From NCBI GenBank assembly GCA_964006375.1, contig OZ023269.1, positions 65,220,029-65,284,028 on the forward strand: a stretch of 64,000 bases of DNA, given 5' to 3'. The position numbers were made by a program, and so were the translations under genes. The notes below the pieces were generated by a model. That model had not been told where the DNA came from. It was given only the letters and a program-made list of their open reading frames with translations, and ran no database searches. Shown here one piece after another: positions 1-11,470 of this stretch (the stretch's first letter is position 1; each line of letters starts with the position of its first letter). Origin of the DNA: Tillus elongatus (taxonomy: Eukaryota; Arthropoda; Insecta; Coleoptera; Cleridae).

Positions 1-1
1 G

Positions 2-1036
2 TCTCTCATTGATTCCAACCCCAATCTTACTAATATTCAGAAGTTTTATTATTTAAAATCATATCTAATTGGTGATGCCGCTGAGGTTATTAATTCATTA
101 GAAATAAGTTCTGATAATTACCAGGGGGCTTGGAGTCTTTTAAAGGTCAGGTTTAAAAACAAAAGGTTGATTGTTAATAATTATTTAAAATCACTTTTCA
201 ATTTACAGCAGATCAATAAAGAATCACATGTAGCTTTAAGAAAATTTTTAGATGAAAGCAGAAAATTAATTCGTGCGCTAAAGGCTCTAAAACAAGATGT
301 CGATTCTTGGGATCTCCTATTAATTTTTATGCTTTCAAATAAACTACATTCTATCACAAAGAGAGAATGGGAATCATCGATAGTAGGTAATGATTTTCCA
401 ACTTTAAACAAGTTTTTTGATTTCTTATCATAAAGATGTCAACTTCTTGAAACTTTAAACTCAAACAATAAATCAGAGCAAAAAACTAGCCAGTCGCATA
501 GTTTTCAAGGAAAACATTCAGGGCGTTTTAGAGGTGAGATTTCTTCTAAATCATTATTAGTCTCTAAAATGTCATTTTCTTGTCCATTTTGCAAAGACAA
601 TCATTTTATGTTCAATTGTCACAAATTTCTTGACTTGCCAGTTAAAACTAGAATATTGGAAGTTAAGAAACTAAAACTTTGCGCCAATTGCTTTAGAAGC
701 AATCATACACCAGCAGACTGTTTTAGTAGCAATTGTAAAAAATGTGGAAGAAAACACAGTTCGTTATTACACTGAGAAGACAACTCCCAAGGAAGTCAAC
801 AAAACAGAAACTCTACAACAATTTCACCAAACTTCAACAATAACACAAGTCAACCACAACCAATTCAAAATCAGCAAACTCAACAAGGTGATTCTTGCCA
901 ACGATCGCCCACACAATCAGTACATCAAGCTTTATCCAGCCAGTGTTTGCAGTTATATACAAAATCAGAAGTTTTGCTATCAACAGCAAGAGTATACGTC
1001 TTAGATTCACAAGGCAACCATATAGAATGCAGATGT
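2..1036 (+). pseudogene. gag: BEL/Pao gag, partial, with in-frame stops
   Basis: One frame reads from base 2 to the nested insertion. Its first part (about 140 residues) matches the DUF1759 Gag region of BEL/Pao elements; this is followed by two Cys/His knuckles, CPFCKDNHFMFNC (about 587-625) and CANCFRSNHTPADC (about 680-721), then CKKCGRKH. A Gln/Asn-rich linker leads to the protease. Stops interrupt the frame at 431-433 and 773-775, so it cannot give full Gag. The 5' end is outside the window. Gag would form the nucleoprotein particle and bind the RNA through the knuckles. Confidence 0.85.
1032..1036 (+). repeat. Target-site duplication of nested BEL/Pao (left)
   Basis: GATGT directly before the left LTR, repeated as GATGT at 6146-6150 directly after the right LTR. 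Five bases is the usual BEL/Pao duplication size. Removing 1037-6150 leaves the outer element's frame in register, which supports these limits. Confidence 0.9.
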
Positions 1037-1526
1037 TGTTGTTGTGTGTATGGTTCGTGGATTGTAGTTACCGCTACTTACGTAATTATGTGGACTGTAT
1101 CGTGTTATGAAATAAAATCTCTTGGAAACACTTAACGTAGTTATATATTTAAACACAATAAAACTATATACTATTGATATACGTGTAATACCACAAATGG
1201 ACTCGGTGCAGAAGCTCTTCGAAGCTGATGTGTTGAACGAATAGGCTTTAAAGCCATAAAACCTATATACCAATGATATGCATTATATATAGGCTGAACG
1301 TGTAATAGCACAACGCGTGCTCGTGTACAAATCAAATGCACTCGGTGCTGTAGCTCTTCGAAGCTAATCTCATGAACGAATAGGCCCTGTCCCGCTCTTG
1401 AATATTGCAGGTACCCTGGTTTCGAGGCATGGGACATGCGCACAATACACTGCAGTCATGCCAGCCTCCCCGTGACACACAAGACTGCACTGCTTCAACT
1501 TCAAAACTGCGCGGCAAAACTAGACA
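1037..1526 (-). repeat. 3' LTR of nested BEL/Pao
   Basis: 490 bp, TG...CA, matching 5686-6145 throughout except for scattered substitutions and 30 extra bases near 1087-1116. Any reading frames inside it are incidental. Confidence 0.92.
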
Positions 1527-1543
1527 TACCGGCCGCCTTGAAG
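1527..1543 (-). other. Polypurine tract of nested BEL/Pao
   Basis: On the - strand reads CTTCAAGGCGGCCGGTA directly before the LTR. The outer element has nearly the same tract (AAGGCGGCCGGGA) at 10026-10038, so the two are related BEL/Pao lineages. Confidence 0.75.
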
Positions 1544-1783
1544 TAGTAACTTCAAAAAACTAACCTAAACATACAAACTTAAAAACTACACATAAAAATA
1601 TATACAAGTTATACAAATAGGCTAATAAAAAAATGTCTATAAAATGTTTCTATCACTGCATGGCAATATTGCAAGACGGTTCACTGCACTGCGGTGAAGT
1701 TCGATAACACGGCCAAGTGTCCACTCACATTAAGCTAAATGTTGTCACGTATTAACACTAAATCCCCCGTACGAATGTCAAAG

Positions 1784-4317
1784 TCAGAACCGGTTTGTCA
1801 CTTTCCTCACTGCTGAAGACTGCTGATGTACTCGTAGCACCATCGTTTTCAAAACTGGTCTCTTAGTGGGTGCCTTTAGTGAGCCACCTATGAGGAAGTG
1901 ACGAGGAGTTAGGGGTGTTAGGTCATTGGGACATTCGGTACTTGGGTAAGAGGACAGGAATTCATGCAAGCCTCCACCTGTACTAGGATGGTGTATAACT
2001 CCACGAATGTGAATTCATTTCACTTTACATTGTGATTGCCGCAAATTTTTGTGTCGCTTCTGATGTTTTTTTAATTTCTTGCAAAATTAATTTTTGTTCG
2101 CGTCATGCGTCTACGAAGTTTGTAGCATTGCATGAATAAAAAATTACTTGGAAGTTCGCGTCTAGAATAATATCGATTTAAAACTGTAAAAAATATCCTT
2201 GGTTGTCAGATCACCAACCAGCTCAACATGTACAGGCTTCGTTATAAAACACACAAAATGCAGAGGTAACCCTTGCGAGTAGTAACCTTGCGCACTCCCT
2301 CCTTGATATAAAAACGACCGGCGTACTCAAGTCCGCAAATCGTAAAGGCCTTTAAGCTTTTAGGGTTCACTCGCAAGAAAGGGAGATCGCCCATTAGTGG
2401 CTGAGCCATCACAGATCTAGATTTGAAGCAACTGTTGCATTGACGAATAATTGATTTTACATTGCTTCGACCTGATATAGGCCAATATGCGTTTCGAATG
2501 GCTCCTGGCGCGGCTTCTGTTCCAGAATGGAGCATTTTTTCGTGAACATCCCTAATTATTAGTCGAGTCAGCGGATGTCTTCGAGGTAATAATATTGGAT
2601 GCTTTTGATCGTAGGGAACATTAGCATTCTTTAATCTCCCTCCGACCCTTAAAATTCCATTTGAATCGACAAATGGATTAAGTGATATCAAGCTACTTGT
2701 TGAAGTTAATGATTTATTGGTTTTTAATGACTTTAGTTCGCTGTAGAATTCAGTGTTTTGCGCGAGTCTAATTAGAAGTCTCGTTGAGATTTCGATCTCT
2801 TCCGAGTTTAATACTCCTCTGTACTTGTTAATAGACATCGTATTTTTATAAAACCTTAGGCAATATGCCAAAACCCTACGAAGTTTGTCAAATGACAAAT
2901 ATTTATCGAATAATTCAGTTGCAAAACTATCATTTTGAACGACTACGCATGTACGTTGGTTACGTTTTTCCGGACCTTCAATCTCTAAAGAAATATTTTG
3001 TTGAGATGGCCAATGAATCGTGTCAAGAGCTAACCAGGCTGGTCCACTCCACCACATATCGTTACTTAATAATATGTCTGTGTGTTGTCCTCGGCAGATA
3101 ATGTCGGCTGGATTAGTCTCTCTGGAGACGTGGCCCCAATTGTCAACGGATGTAAGTTCTTGTATTTTGGACACTCTGTGTCCAACGAATATATTTACAC
3201 TGCTTGGGTCACAGCGAAGCCAAGCTAAAACTATGGTCGAGTCACACCTGTAAAATATTTTATCTACAGGGCACGATAAGAATGTCCTTATCTTATTCAC
3301 TAATTCTGATAACAATAATGCCACAAGTAATTCCAGACGAGGTGTGGTTATTATCTTGAGAGGCGCGACTCTAGATTTTGAGCATAACAATCTGACCGTG
3401 TGATTGCCTGAACTATCAGACGAGCGTACGTAAATTGCACAGCCATAAGCAGCTGTGGACGCGTCGCTAAACCTGTGTACGTGAATTACAACTGGGTTCG
3501 GACATGTCGCTTGTCTTGGCACATATAGAGTTAATAAATGATATTTGCCTATAAAGTCCAACCATTCCTCTTTTATTTGCTCTGAGACAGGTTGATCCCA
3601 TTCTATAAATTGTCTCCACAAATTTTGCCTGATAATTTTTGCCACTACTATTATTGGACCAATGAGCCCAATGGGATCGAACAGTTGCACAATGGTAGAC
3701 AATATGTGTCGCTTGGTTGTGGTTTTTGCATACAGAGTGCTTACGTTAAATTTTAAAACATCCTCAGATGTATTCCAATATAGACCTAAGGTCTTCGAAT
3801 TCGATAAAACGCCAAATTCAAAGCTTTTTACGCAATTTAATTGCCCGTTTGAATTTAGTATTCGTTGGTCACTTGCACCCCACTTGCGCAACTTGAAGCC
3901 TGCTGAGTCCAACAAAGAACTGATGCCCTGTTTTAAACTTATTGCCTCCGTTATTGACTCAGCTCCCGTAAGCAAGTAGTCTACGTAAAAGTCGCGTTTT
4001 ATTGCTTCGGTAATCTGGGGAAATTTGCTTTGATTATCTATAACTATTTGTTTTAGGCAACGACTTGCTAAAAACGAACTCGGGCCCAACCCATACGCGA
4101 CGGTATTATGTTTGTTTCCGCATTTTTTGCAGCCCCCGTATCTACAATTTTCTAAGTTATGTTGTCCACGACGCAAGCAATTAAAACACAAATGCAACCC
4201 TTTGACTTCGTCGAGCCACAGTTGGAGTGTTAACCTTCTAAATTCTACCCACTGGTATAACTGGTGATTATTATCACATATAGCGCAGTTTGACTCATTG
4301 GCTGTATAATATGCCAC
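1784..4317 (-). pseudogene. pol: Nested BEL/Pao gag-pol fusion: knuckles joined to RT, RNase H, broken integrase
   Basis: A 691-codon open frame (4317 to 2242) begins with Gag zinc knuckles (CAICDNNHQLYQ, CFNCLRRGQHNLENC, CKKCGNKHNT) and passes directly into the middle of RT (YGLGPSSFLASRCLKQ), so protease and the N-terminal RT are missing by an in-frame deletion. The RT catalytic box reads YVDY rather than YVDD, losing one metal-binding Asp. RNase H (FSDAST, RCDSTIVLAW) and the integrase zinc region (HEKMLHS...CNSCF) follow. The integrase core between 2241 and 1970 is shredded by frameshifts; its C-terminal part reappears at 1784-1969 (LTPRHFLIGGSLKAP). No activity is expected. Confidence 0.85.
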
Positions 4318-5330
4318 GTGGCTTTCGATGGAACATTATGTTCCGGTTTTTGATATGAAAAATAATTGTTTGCAGGATTATTGTTCAACGGTAGTTTTCC
4401 TAAAAAATGACGCCTACGTACGATTAAATTAAGCAAAATTTCAAGTTTACGTGTATTATTACAAATTGTGGAGTTTTCCCATTCTCGTAGAGTCGCGTTA
4501 TCAAATTTAGTATACAATAAGTAAATAATCAAGGTATCCCAATGATCCGTGGGTTCACCCAGCACTTGAAGAGCTCTGGGGTGCATTTTCGTTTCGTTGG
4601 CTAAATTTCTCAAACCCACGTGAGATTCATTTGTAACTGACGTTAAATTCAATAGGGCGCTTACATGATTGTGTACAATGGCGTCTTTCTATTTGAATTG
4701 TTCGGCGAGTAAATTCCAAGCGATTTTATAATTTGCATCAGTAGCTTCAAGATTTGATATGACCTGCATCGCGGAACCGCTAAGGCACGATTTTAAATAA
4801 AGAAATTTTTGTACGTTGTGCAATTGTTGATTCCACTCGATTAAGGCATTAAAATTGTCCTTAAAACTGAGCCAATCCTGTATATTACCAGAAAACGGCT
4901 TTAATGAGATGGCTGGTAATCTGACTTCGGGTAAGGAAGGTGTTGCGTCGGCGCTTGAATTAATTGAATTTGAAGACTGTGGTAATCCACAGTCTCCCGA
5001 ATAGTTACCACTGTTAGTGGTAGGTGGATCTGAATTTAAGAGTAATCTTTGTGCACGTGCACAAACCTCGTAGTACACATTTTCAAAAATTTCAATTTCC
5101 GCGTTTTCAATATCTGAGCTCTCTTCGTAATTATCATTTAAAATATCTATTTGAAATTGCATTTCTAGGAATTTATCTAGAAATTTTTCGCATTGAGATA
5201 ACCGTTGCTTTAAAATTTCGTTATCCTGAGTTGTACTATAATTGTCTACAAATTTAATGAAACGTGTCAGAGAGGCCTTTAGAGAACATTTCTTTCTAAT
5301 TAGAATACGTAACTTGTGTGTTTCAGACAT
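4245..5330 (-). pseudogene. gag: Nested BEL/Pao gag, N-terminal two thirds
   Basis: Starts at an ATG at 5330 with a charged helical N-terminus (MSETHKLRILIRKK) and contains the DUF1759-type core (PLFSG-like KPFSGNIQDWLSFKDNF, then LYLKSCLSGSAMQVI). A single in-frame stop near 4686 splits it, and a frameshift near 4310-4320 separates it from the knuckle-RT frame. The length up to the knuckles fits BEL/Pao Gag. It duplicates what the outer element encodes at 2-775 but is clearly diverged from it. Confidence 0.82.
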
Positions 5331-5664
5331 GGTCTTTTGAATTTATTACTACTTAAATGAGAATAATTTAAAGGAAATGAATGATGAAAAACTGTTACTC
5401 AAAAAACGATTACACCACCCAGTACAAATAAATTCTTACAATAAAATAGCATGGATAACAAAATAAAAAACGTGATTTTGAGGATAAGGAAAATATGACT
5501 CACCATGTGGTACCCACGTGCTGGATGTTCTGAATGCTGCGATCGGCTTTCCAATAGAATTTTCTGATGAACTGACTTCGTCTTCTGCTGAGGTTTTCAC
5601 TATTAGCAATAACTACAATTGTGTTAAATACTGCGCCTCGAATTGAGCAATTGTTTTGTTGAAA

Positions 5665-5685
5665 ATCCGGCTCGAATTGACCAAA
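5665..5685 (-). other. Putative primer binding site of nested BEL/Pao
   Basis: Just inside the 5' LTR the + strand reads AATCCGGCTCGAATTGACCA, ending in CCA like a tRNA 3' end. From memory it resembles the 3' end of tRNA-Tyr with a small mismatch block; the tRNA identity is an inference. Confidence 0.45.
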
Positions 5686-6145
5686 TGTTGTTGTGTGTAT
5701 AGTTCGTGGATTGTAGTTACCGCTACTTACGTAAAATCTCTCGGAAATACTTAACGTAGTTATATATTTAACCACAATAAAACTATATACTATTGATATA
5801 TGTGTAATACCACAAATGCACTTGGTGCAGAAGCTCTTCGAAGCTGATGTGTTGAACAAATAGGCTTTAAAGCTATAAAACCTATATACCAATGATATGC
5901 ATTATATATAGGCTGAACGTGTAATAGCACAACGCGTGCTCGTGTACAAATCAAATGCACTCGGTGCTGTAGCTCTTCGAAGCTAATCTCATGAACGCAT
6001 AGGCCCTGTCCCGCTCTTGAATATTGCAGGTACCCTGGTTTCGAGGCATGGGGCATGCGCACAATACACTGCAGTCATGCCAGCCTCCCCGTGACACACA
6101 AGACTGCACTGCTTCAACTTCAAAACTGCGCGGCAAAACTAGACA
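5686..6145 (-). repeat. 5' LTR of nested BEL/Pao
   Basis: 460 bp, TG...CA, the partner of 1037-1526, followed by the GATGT target duplication. Confidence 0.92.
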
Positions 6146-6150
6146 GATGT
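6146..6150 (+). repeat. Target-site duplication of nested BEL/Pao (right)
   Basis: GATGT, identical to 1032-1036; the outer pol frame continues from the next base. Confidence 0.9.
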
Positions 6151-9100
6151 CTTTTAGACTCTGGATCTCAGGCGAATTTCATGACTGAAGACTTGTGCAA
6201 TATTTTAAAGTTTAAGGTCTCTCATTCAAAAATTCCTGTGATGGGAATTGGTCAAGCTGTCACCTATGTTTCAAATACAGTTAATACTACAGTTATATCT
6301 AGAATCAATTCATTCGAAGTCAACACAGCATTCTTAATTGTCAACAAGATAACAGACAATTTACCATCATATACGTTAGACTCAGACATTTTAAACATAC
6401 CGCAAGATCTTAGTCTTGCAGATCCAATGTACTACCTACCAGGCAAAATTGATATGCTGTTAGGAGCAACATTGTTTTATGAATTACTATCATCAGGTCA
6501 AATCAAGCTAAATGGTAAGTCTCCAGTTATGCAGAACACAAGATTAGGTTGGATAATTTCTGGTACATTGCCAATTGCACCAGTGAGTCAAAATGCTACT
6601 AGATGTCATTTATTAGTCAGTGATATCCATCATCAACTAGAAAGGTTTTGGAACATTGATGAGGTACAACAATTCAAGCCAATGCAAACACGTGAAGAAC
6701 AAGAATGTGTAGAATATTTCAGAAAAAATACAATTAGATTGGAAGATGGTAAATTTTGTGTCAGATTGCCTATTAAAGCAGAATCAAACACTTTAGGCTC
6801 TTCTTTCAATATGGCACAGAAAAGATTTCATTTGTTGGAAGCCAAGTTAAGCAAAAACGAAACGTATAACAATATGTACAAAGAATTTCTTGAAGAATAC
6901 CAGTTTCTTGGACACATGACAACGTTTGCGGACATTGAAAGTACACACCTAGACAACTCAGAGGTCTATTATATGCCTCACCATGGGATTTTTAAGGAAT
7001 CCAGCTCAACCACACGACTCAGAGTGGTCTTTGATGCTTCAGCAAAATCAGAAAATTCAATTTCTCTCAACGACAAACTTATGGTCGGTCCGAAAATTCA
7101 AGACGATCTTTTTTGTATCCTATTGCGATTTAGGAAACACAATTTTGTTATAACAGGGGATATTGAGAAAATGTACAGACAAGTATGGGTAGCAGAAGAT
7201 AAGCGAAAACTGCAGAGAATCCTCTGGAGGCAAACCAAGGACCAACCTATCGAAATCTATAACCTCAACACAGTAACCCACGGACCATCTTCAGCACCTT
7301 ACCTAGCTGTAAAATGTTTACAACAAGTGGCGCTAGATAACCAAGATCGTTTCCCGGAATCAAGCAAGATCATCATAGAAGATTTTTATGTAGATGATGT
7401 TCTATCGGGTAGCGATACTATCAATTCAACGATAAAATTGAAGTCAGAATTGACAAGTCTACTTCATTCATATGGCTTCAATTTGAGGAAATGGCAATCA
7501 AATCATCCAGATGTTATAGCGCATTCAGAAATGACAAACAGGACAAGTACGACCAGAGATAAACTTATTCAAGAAGACAAACCAAGCAAAACACTAGGTA
7601 TAATATGGAATTCAAACCAAGATACTCTACAGTATGCAGTAAAGGACATGTCAAGCTCGCACATTGCAACAAAAAGAACCATTTTATCAATAATTTCCTA
7701 AATTTATGATCCTTTGGGACTAGTGGGTCCTTTAATAGTGAAAGCCAAAATTCTGCTACAAAGGTTGTGGCAAATTCAAAGCGATTGGGATGAAATTATT
7801 ACACAAGACATGCAATTTCAGTGGGGAGAATTGATAGGTCAGCTTCACTTATTAAACAAAATTACAGTGCCAAGACATATTCTATATTCAAAACCAAATC
7901 AAATGGAAATTCATGCTTTCTGCGATGCATCAGAACAAGCATATGGTGTTTGCATTTATGTACGTTCAACTAACGCATTAAATCAACATATGGTACAAGT
8001 ACTATGTGCAAAATCTCGAGTTGCACCTATCAAAAAAATAACAATACCAAGGCTAGAACTGTGTGCAGCATTGTTAGCAAGTCAACTCACGGCCAAAGTT
8101 ATTCAAGCAATTCAACTTCTCTTTTCATCAGTCACATACTGGACTGACTCAACAATAGTTCTCGCGTGGTTAGCAGGTGAACCAGTACAATGGAAGACCT
8201 TTATAGCCAACAGAGTTTCAGAGATTCAGCGAATAACGCCGAACCATGAGTGGAGACACATCTCGGGTTATGAAAATCCCGCAGACATAATTTCAAGAGG
8301 GTGTTACCCAGGCCAACTGCAAGATTCTATCAGTTGGTGATAGGGACCTGATTGGTTGCAATCAGATTCAATTCAATTGGCCTACGCAAGAACAATTCAA
8401 ACTTCCGGATACAGTTCCTGGCCAAAAAGGGACCAATCTTTTAACGTCACAGTCACAACAACCACGTTTTTCAACGATTTTCTTCAAAGGTATTCATCTT
8501 TAAGCAGACTACAACGAATTTTTGCCTATTGCATTAGGTTCACAACCAATCTTAGATGTCAACCATCAGCAAGAATTTTCGGTTGTCTTTCCATAGAGGA
8601 ATTAGACAATTCTTTGGAAATTCTTTCAGGGCATGTCAAGAGGAATCCTTTGGTTCAGAAATTGCATCAATTAAATTAACAGGTTCAGTGATGAAAAATA
8701 GTAAACTGTTGTCGCTCAACCCATTCATTGATAAAAACTGTTTACTTCATATAGGAGGAAGGTTAAATAATTTAAATTTGGATTTTGATCAAAAACATCC
8801 ACTTATTTTGCCTAAATCTCATATTCTTACAAAACTAATTATCCTCCATTTTCATCACAAGTATCTTCATTCAGGACCGCAAGCATTACTTGCTCTCATT
8901 AGACTTAAATTTTGGTCATTGTCAGGGTGCAACACAATTCGCAGTATCTTAAGTAAATATGTTACATGTTTCAGAAACAAACCAAAGTATTTTAATCAAA
9001 TCGTGTCGACTATGCTGGTCCATTTTTTGTAAAACCAGTTAAAATCAGAAGCAACAAAATTATAAAGGCATTTATGTGCATTTGTGTATGCTTTGTGACA

Positions 9101-9918
9101 AAGGCAGTCCACATAGAAATCGTCAGTGATTTGTCAACCGATGCTTTTCTTAATTGTTTTAAACGATTCATATCAAGACGAGGCTTATGTTATAAAATTT
9201 ATTCAGATCATGGTACAAACTTCATTGGAGCATGCAATGAACTTAAAAATCTATATGATTTCATAAACCAGAGTGATACTTATTCAAAATTTTTAAGCTT
9301 TTTTACTCAAAATCACATCATTTGGAAGTTTATTCCCCCAAGGTCACCACATTTTGGTGGTTTGTGGGAGAGTTCAGTCAAAGGTGCAAAATATCATATC
9401 AAACGTGTGGTTGGAAATGCAGTTCTACATTTGAGGAACTGTACACGGTGTTCTCACAAGTCGAGTCTTGTCTTAATTCCCGTCCTTTAATTCCTTTGTC
9501 AGAAAACCCAGAAGACTTACAAATCCTAACCCCGGCTCACTTCTGGATTGGGAGTTCATTGGCAGCACTTCCACAAGAAGAAATGTTATCAAACAACCCA
9601 AATCGACTAAATCGTTATCAATTTCTATCTCAGCTAATTCCGCAATTCTGGTCAAAATGGTCCAGAGAATACTTGTCTACACTTCAAGCTAGAAAGAAGT
9701 GGAGGTTGTCACACCCACTAAGTATCAAGCCAGGTACCATGGTTCTGCTACATGAAGACCATGTACCACCAAAACAATGGCTAATCGGACGCATAACCGA
9801 AGTGTTTCCAGGTGCTGACGATGTAGTGCGTGTAGTGTCAGTTAAAACAGCACGAGGTACATACAAACGTGCTGTATCTAAGCTAAGCATTTTACCAGTT
9901 GAGACACATAATCAGTAG
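6151..9918 (+). pseudogene. pol: BEL/Pao pol (protease, RT, RNase H, integrase), outer copy
   Basis: Protease comes first (LLDSGSQANFM, about 6151), then RT with FKESSSTTRLRVVFDASA near 6990, THGPSSAPYLAVK near 7277 and an intact YVDD near 7390. A lone stop at 7699-7701 precedes IYDPLGLVGP. RNase H follows (FCDASEQAYGV near 7918; TDSTIVLAWLAGE). Two adjacent stops lie at 8338-8343. Frameshifts near 8670, 9000 and 9430 break the integrase: the zinc region (HHKYLHS...VTCF) has lost one Cys (KYVTCF), the core still shows TKAVHIEIV, SDHGTNF and GLWESS, and the DUF5641-like tail ends at 9918 (FPGADDVVRVVSVKTARGTY). Roughly 1250 codons, normal for BEL/Pao pol. Confidence 0.9.
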
Positions 9919-10025
9919 ATTAAGTCATGTTCTAAACCAATTGAAGAATTGTGAATTAATTTTAGGAATTTTCACTTATGTTATAGTTAAGTCATATATT
10001 TAAATGTCCTTTAATTTGACATTTC

Positions 10026-10038
10026 AAGGCGGCCGGGA
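10026..10038 (+). other. Polypurine tract of outer BEL/Pao
   Basis: AAGGCGGCCGGGA immediately before TGTTACGTC, the start of the 3' LTR; this would prime plus-strand synthesis. Confidence 0.75.
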
Positions 10039-10315
10039 TGTTACGTCATATAGGCATTGTGTATCTAAAATAACAATTTATTTATATATTCAAATTTCGC
10101 TGAATGCGGATAAGAAACAATCTGCCAGCGCATGAGCAGATTCTAGACTACTAATGCGTCGATGCAAGGCGATGCGCGAGAAGGCGCCTGAAAAGTCTAT
10201 GAAATGAACGGCCGTACCGCCATTATTGTAATGTCATGCTGTGTAATTTAAGTCAAAATACAGTCCATTTAAGGCAAGAAAAGTCTATTAATTTTATTTA
10301 AATCAAACCAACACA
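10039..10315 (+). repeat. 3' LTR of outer BEL/Pao (right end approximate)
   Basis: Begins TGTTACGTCATATAGG after the polypurine tract and probably ends near CCAACA (10313-10315). No partner LTR is in the window, so the right end is a guess from the TG...CA rule. Confidence 0.6.
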
Positions 10316-10422
10316 TCCACCAATATAATTATTTACTGTTGCCGCAAACTAGTTTCCTAAATACTACAACCTCTGCATTAGGTATAACTGTTGCAGATAA
10401 TCTTTGCTGACATTTAACTGTT

Positions 10423-10680
10423 TCCAATATTGCTGAAGCAACAGCAAATAAGCTTGGGATACCACCGCAGTTGGAATATTGTTCTCATGTGTGGGATGCT
10501 GCCCCAAAGACAACCTCGTCCCTCCTAGATTCTATTCAGAAACGAGCGGTCGCCTTATAGGAGATTTATCTCTCACAGACAATCTCGCTTATCTCGCCAA
10601 CAGGAGAAAGGTTGGGCTGTAAAATCACCCACTTTTATCAAACGGTTTGGCACGAATCCTCATACTTTCGCAAATAGACT
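10423..10680 (+). pseudogene. LINE (Jockey-type) RT C-terminal scrap
   Basis: Reads SNIAEATANKLG then QLEYCSHVWDAAPK and SLLDSIQKRAV, and after a one-base frame change GDLSLTDNLAYLANRRKVG. These are the conserved segments after the RT domain of Jockey-superfamily LINEs. A stretch of about 15 residues is missing between the first two motifs. The LINE at 44310-46955 carries the same motifs (IVEAATKKLGFLF; LDSIQKRAIRLIGD) in diverged form. Confidence 0.7.
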
Positions 10681-11280
10681 CGTAGGGTTTACCTTGCATG
10701 AAGTATTTTGTCAAATAAAATACAGACATTAAGTTTATTGTGATAGTCACGAATAATTTCTTTTATAATGAAATACAAAGAAAAGAAGAGTAAAAAAATG
10801 TATTAACGTCTTATAAAAATTAGATTCTTTGGCGATATTTTTACCCACTTAACATTATATTTTGTGTGGACATTAACAACTTCTCCTGTCACTTCAGTAG
10901 TGACACCTTGAAAAATTCAGCAACCGATTGTGTATCTTGTGTCATATTGACGCGTGAGAATAATTATCACACTGCAAAAAACTATCAGTTGTAATAAAAC
11001 TCCTGTTTTATTGCAAAATATTTAAATTTCACTACCATAACACCACTCTGACAGTCCTGTTAATTAATATTTTCAATAAATAAATATTCTTAAATCGCCA
11101 GTGAAAACGAAAAATCCATACAAAATATCTTCCTTTATCATTAAGAATTCGATAAATTAAATTCCACAGCGTTATCAACTAGATTACACGAATAAAATAT
11201 ACAAATTTAACAAATTTTCATTTTTAAATTCTCACGTCCCCTATGAGTTCTTCTAGAATGAAACAAGGACGCCAATTTTT
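10681..11280. other. No gene recognised
   Basis: AT-rich sequence without a credible reading frame, inverted terminal repeat or tandem array that I can see. Confidence 0.6.
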
Positions 11281-11285
11281 TACCT

Positions 11286-11470
11286 TATAAAAGCAGGCCC
11301 ACTGGCCGAATAAAATCAGTCGAGTTAAGCTCCGTCCAGCAAGATGTATTGCATAGAGTGAAGTAGCTCCGCCAAGTATTCCTCCCAGTATTTTTAAATC
11401 GTCAGTTAGAAAATCGTCAGCCCTGTCCCTTTTCTTTTTTTGCTGTTATTATATTTCCTTGGTAAGAAAC
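11286..11470 (+). promoter_or_regulatory. Possible core promoter, short exon and splice donor
   Basis: TATAAAA at 11286, then ATCAGTCG with its A at about 11318, an initiator-like site 32 bases downstream, which is the normal spacing in insects. A GTAAGA donor-like site follows at about 11461. It could be the promoter of an LTR retrotransposon remnant or of an untranslated first exon. After the donor comes GGGTGTCCCCAAAT, resembling GGGTGTCCCTAAAT after the donor at 55903. Confidence 0.35.

Larger units (their letters stand above)
1037..6145 (-). mobile_element. BEL/Pao LTR retrotransposon, nested copy, internally deleted
   Basis: Two LTRs of 490 and 460 bp in direct orientation, starting TGTTGTTG and ending CTAGACA on the + strand, flank about 4.16 kb with gag and pol on the - strand. 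The polypurine tract sits next to the left (3') LTR and the primer site next to the right (5') LTR. By eye the LTRs differ by about 11 substitutions plus one 30-bp indel, so the insertion is not very recent. Internally it lacks protease and the N-terminal half of RT, and its integrase core is decayed. Confidence 0.92.
1..10315 (+). mobile_element. BEL/Pao LTR retrotransposon, outer copy, interrupted and decayed
   Basis: Partial element whose 5' LTR and gag start lie left of the window. It runs gag (2-1036), then a nested element (1037-6145), then protease, RT, RNase H and integrase (6151-9918), a polypurine tract and a 3' LTR. The order and the motifs (two gag zinc knuckles, DSGSQ protease, YVDD RT, DUF5641-like integrase tail) are those of BEL/Pao. 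The reading frame left of the nested insertion resumes in register at 6151, so the insertion is precise. Several in-frame stops and frameshifts make the copy non-coding. Boundaries at the 5' side are unknown. Confidence 0.9.

Noticed and set aside
1007..1517. Protein-coding frames in 1007-1517 and the parallel frames at 5500-6136
   Set aside because: They lie in the two LTRs of the nested BEL/Pao element; their similarity to each other only reflects the LTR repeat.
5561..5600. Hammerhead motif at CTGATGAACTGAC
   Set aside because: No pairing stem II and no GAAA at the required distance.
9811..9900. Second hammerhead motif at CTGACGATGTAG (about 9813)
   Set aside because: No stem II or GAAA follows; the bases encode the conserved FPGADD segment of integrase.
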